Assembly: GCA_007116445.1 (NCBI GenBank)
Contig: SKIM01000211.1
Coordinates: 1-6,850 of the forward strand
DNA length: 6,850 nucleotides
Origin: Natronohydrobacter sp.
Lineage (GTDB): Bacteria > Pseudomonadota > Alphaproteobacteria > Rhodobacterales > Rhodobacteraceae
Direction of reading: 5' to 3'
Every line of letters starts with the position of its first letter. The first letter of the stretch is position 1. Position numbers and translations under genes: made by a program. The notes beneath the pieces were generated by a model. It made no database searches. It was not told the origin of the DNA and saw nothing but the letters and a program-made list of their open reading frames with translations. This document shows, in pieces, positions 5,199 to 6,850 of the stretch.

Positions 5199-5223
5199 GG
5201 AACATATGAAGAACTTCTGTATT
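5199..5223 (+). promoter_or_regulatory. Possible degenerate EcfG promoter of the photolyase
   Basis: A perfect -35 box GGAAC (5199-5203) is followed after 16 bases by TATT (5220-5223), which shares only the last two bases with CGTT. Its distance to the ATG (34 bases) resembles that of the CsbD-like (33) and PLDc_N (30) promoters. The -10 mismatch makes it a weak candidate; the gene may instead be read from the upstream PLDc_N promoter. Confidence 0.25.
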
Positions 5224-5257
5224 GACGACGCCCGCCCGCGCGCTACAGACTCTGGAT

Positions 5258-6778
5258 ATGAACGCTCCGGTTCTTCTCTGGTTCAAACGTGATTTGCGCA
5301 TCACCGATCACCCGGCCCTTGCTCTGGCCGGGCCGCGTGTGCTGCCGGTCTATATCATCGAACCGGAGCTGTGGCGCCAGCCCGACACCTCCGCGCGGCA
5401 CTGGGCCTTCACGCGCGACGCGCTGCACAGCCTGCGGGCGGAGCTCGCCGCCCTCGGCCAGCCGCTGATCACCTGCTGGGGCGAGGCGGTCGAACAGCTC
5501 GCGCGGCTTTGCGCCCGCCACAAGGTGACGCGGATCATCAGCCATGAAGAAACCGGCAATGGCTGGACCTATGCGCGGGACAAACGCGTGGCTGCCTGGG
5601 CGCGCGAGGCCGAGATCGACTGGCTGGAGCTGCCACAATCGGGTGTTGTGCGGCGGCTTGCCTCGCGTGATGGCTGGCAGGGCGCGCGCAACCGCTTCAT
5701 CCGGCAAGGGGTGGCGGACACGCCCGCTGCGCTGGCGCCCGTCCAGACCAGCGATCTCGCGGATCATCTGCCCGAACCGCGCGGCCTGGGGCTTGCGCCA
5801 GACCCCTGCCCGCATCGCCAGAATGGCAGCCATGCGACGGCGCGCCAGGTGCTTGACAGTTTCCTCAGCCATCGTGGGCAGAGCTACCGCCGCGCCATGT
5901 CCTCGCCGCTCAGCGCCGAACGCGCCTGCTCGCGGCTTTCGCCTTATCTCGCACTGGGCGTGCTCTCGGTGCGCGAGGTGGAACTGGCTCGCCAACAGGC
6001 ACGCGCCGCCCATGGCACGGGGGGCACATGGGGCGAGGCGCTGAACAGTTTTGCCAAGCGGCTCGCCTGGCGCGACCATTTCATCCAGAAGCTCGAAGAT
6101 GAGCCTGCGATCGAATTTCGTTGCCTGCACCCGGCGCATGAGGGGCTGCGCGGCACGGATGACGCGCGGCTGGCTGCGTGGTGCGCGGGGCAGACCGGTC
6201 TGCCCTTCGTCGATGCCTGCATGCGCTATCTTGCCGCTACAGGCTGGCTGAATTTCCGCATGCGCGCGATGCTGATGTCTTTCGCCTCCTATCATCTCTG
6301 GCTGGACTGGCGTGCGACCGGGCTGCATCTGGCGCGACAATTCACCGATTACGAACCGGGCATCCATTGGAGCCAGTGCCAGATGCAGTCCGGGACCACT
6401 GGCATCAATACGCTGCGCATCTATAATCCCGTCAAGCAAGGCCATGATCAGGATCCTGACGGGCGGTTCATCCGCAGATGGCTGCCGGAATTGAGCGCGG
6501 TGCCCCCGGCCTTTGTGCACACACCCTGGCTCTGGCCCGAGGTGGCACGGCTAGACGGTCGCTACCCTGCGCCGATCGTCGATCCTGACGCCGCGGCACG
6601 GGCGGCGCGCGATCGGATGTGGGGGCTGCGCAAGGCTGACGGATTCCGGGCGGTTTCGGCGAAGATTGCGCACAAACCTGCCTCGCGCGCAGGTGACAGC
6701 GCGCGCGCCAGCGTCGCGGCCCGCCGCCGGGCGCGTCTGGCCAAGCCCGATCCGGCACAGCTCAGCCTCGATCTCTGA
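5258..6778 (+). CDS. Cryptochrome/photolyase family flavoprotein
   Basis: A 506-residue protein of normal photolyase length. Residues 3-160 form the Rossmann-like antenna domain (VLLWFKRDLRITDHPAL; EETGNGWTYARD). Residues 205-460 form the helical FAD domain, with SPYLALGVLS, FAKRLAWRDHF, GQTGLPFVDACMRYL, TGWLNFRMRAM and RIYNPVKQGHDQDPDGRFIRRWLPEL. Electron-transfer tryptophans matching E. coli W306 and W359 appear as W308 and W351. The third is unclear, because the class I NNGGWQW region is replaced by GIHWSQCQMQSGTTGIN, two residues shorter, with W371 nearby. No Fe-S cysteine set is visible. The likely role is light-driven repair of UV pyrimidine dimers, but a cryptochrome role cannot be excluded. 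Start: ATG at 5258, just before the conserved first strand; TTG at 5222 would add 12 atypical residues. The basic Arg/Ala-rich tail (about 475-506) is poorly conserved. The stop codon lies inside a 25-bp inverted repeat. Confidence 0.93.
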   Translation: MNAPVLLWFKRDLRITDHPALALAGPRVLPVYIIEPELWRQPDTSARHWAFTRDALHSLRAELAALGQPLITCWGEAVEQLARLCARHKVTRIISHEETGNGWTYARDKRVAAWAREAEIDWLELPQSGVVRRLASRDGWQGARNRFIRQGVADTPAALAPVQTSDLADHLPEPRGLGLAPDPCPHRQNGSHATARQVLDSFLSHRGQSYRRAMSSPLSAERACSRLSPYLALGVLSVREVELARQQARAAHGTGGTWGEALNSFAKRLAWRDHFIQKLEDEPAIEFRCLHPAHEGLRGTDDARLAAWCAGQTGLPFVDACMRYLAATGWLNFRMRAMLMSFASYHLWLDWRATGLHLARQFTDYEPGIHWSQCQMQSGTTGINTLRIYNPVKQGHDQDPDGRFIRRWLPELSAVPPAFVHTPWLWPEVARLDGRYPAPIVDPDAAARAARDRMWGLRKADGFRAVSAKIAHKPASRAGDSARASVAARRRARLAKPDPAQLSLDL

Positions 6779-6850
6779 GCCTGCCCGCCCTCAGAGCGCG
6801 ACGCTCCCGCCCGCCCACCCCGCTTGCGCTCTGAGGGCGGGCAGGCTCAG
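6775..6850. terminator. Perfect 25-bp inverted repeat after the photolyase
   Basis: The left arm (6775-6799) and right arm (6826-6850) are perfect reverse complements over 25 bases, with a 26-base C-rich loop between. The left arm includes the photolyase TGA stop (6776-6778). Each arm also contains a smaller CTGAG...CTCAG dyad (6775-6779 with 6790-6794; 6831-6835 with 6846-6850), so two small hairpins can compete with the long stem. The right arm ends at the last base of the window, so a following T-run or a longer arm cannot be seen. A strong, possibly bidirectional terminator is the simplest reading; a mobile-element end or REP-like repeat remains possible. Confidence 0.6.

Noticed and set aside
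5222..5250. TTGACG followed by ACAGAC as a housekeeping promoter for the photolyase
   Set aside because: The -10 hexamer matches poorly and would place the transcription start at or beyond the ATG.
5243..6520. Long open frame (425 codons) on the minus strand opposite the photolyase
   Set aside because: It mirrors the codon pattern of a clear photolyase, has no recognisable domain and shows the His/Arg/Gln-rich composition typical of antisense frames in GC-rich DNA.

Overview
The window is high-GC, gene-dense DNA, almost certainly from an alphaproteobacterium, and Rhodobacterales is my best guess. The evidence is a complete general stress response (GSR) core: the anti-sigma factor NepR, the ECF sigma factor EcfG, the anti-anti-sigma response regulator PhyR and a HisKA_2-type sensor kinase. 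This set is a hallmark of Alphaproteobacteria. No RNA genes, CRISPR arrays or mobile elements were recognised.

Layout. The left part is on the minus strand. It holds the start of a small, highly charged helical protein (1-170, cut by the window edge), a CsbD-like stress protein (263-460) with a perfect EcfG-type promoter (494-518), and then a tight operon read leftward from about 3094: nepR, ecfG (overlapping by ATGA) and a membrane sensor histidine kinase (TTG start, 16 bp after ecfG). The intergenic region 3095-3295 is the control centre. It contains two perfect EcfG promoters facing opposite ways and physically interleaved, one for nepR-ecfG-kinase and one for phyR. Two imperfect dyads lie in the phyR leader. 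To the right, phyR (3296-4090) is followed after 8 bp by a Crp/Fnr-family regulator (4099-4929). Next comes a 60-residue two-helix membrane protein of the PLDc_N type with another perfect EcfG promoter (4950-4974), and then a cryptochrome/photolyase (5258-6778). The window ends in a perfect 25-bp inverted repeat that begins at the photolyase stop codon.

How it works together. By the known partner-switching pathway, the kinase phosphorylates PhyR, PhyR-P titrates NepR, and EcfG is freed to transcribe from GGAAC-N16/17-CGTT promoters. Four perfect copies of that motif sit in front of the regulators themselves (positive autoregulation) and in front of effector genes (CsbD, PLDc_N). The locus therefore looks like a self-contained stress island: signal input, core switch, a possible second input (Crp/Fnr), envelope or stress effectors, and possibly light-driven DNA repair. 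The less ordinary points are the interleaved divergent promoters, the G8 tract in one promoter spacer, the Crp/Fnr gene behind phyR, and a photolyase whose FAD-site motif differs from classical class I enzymes.
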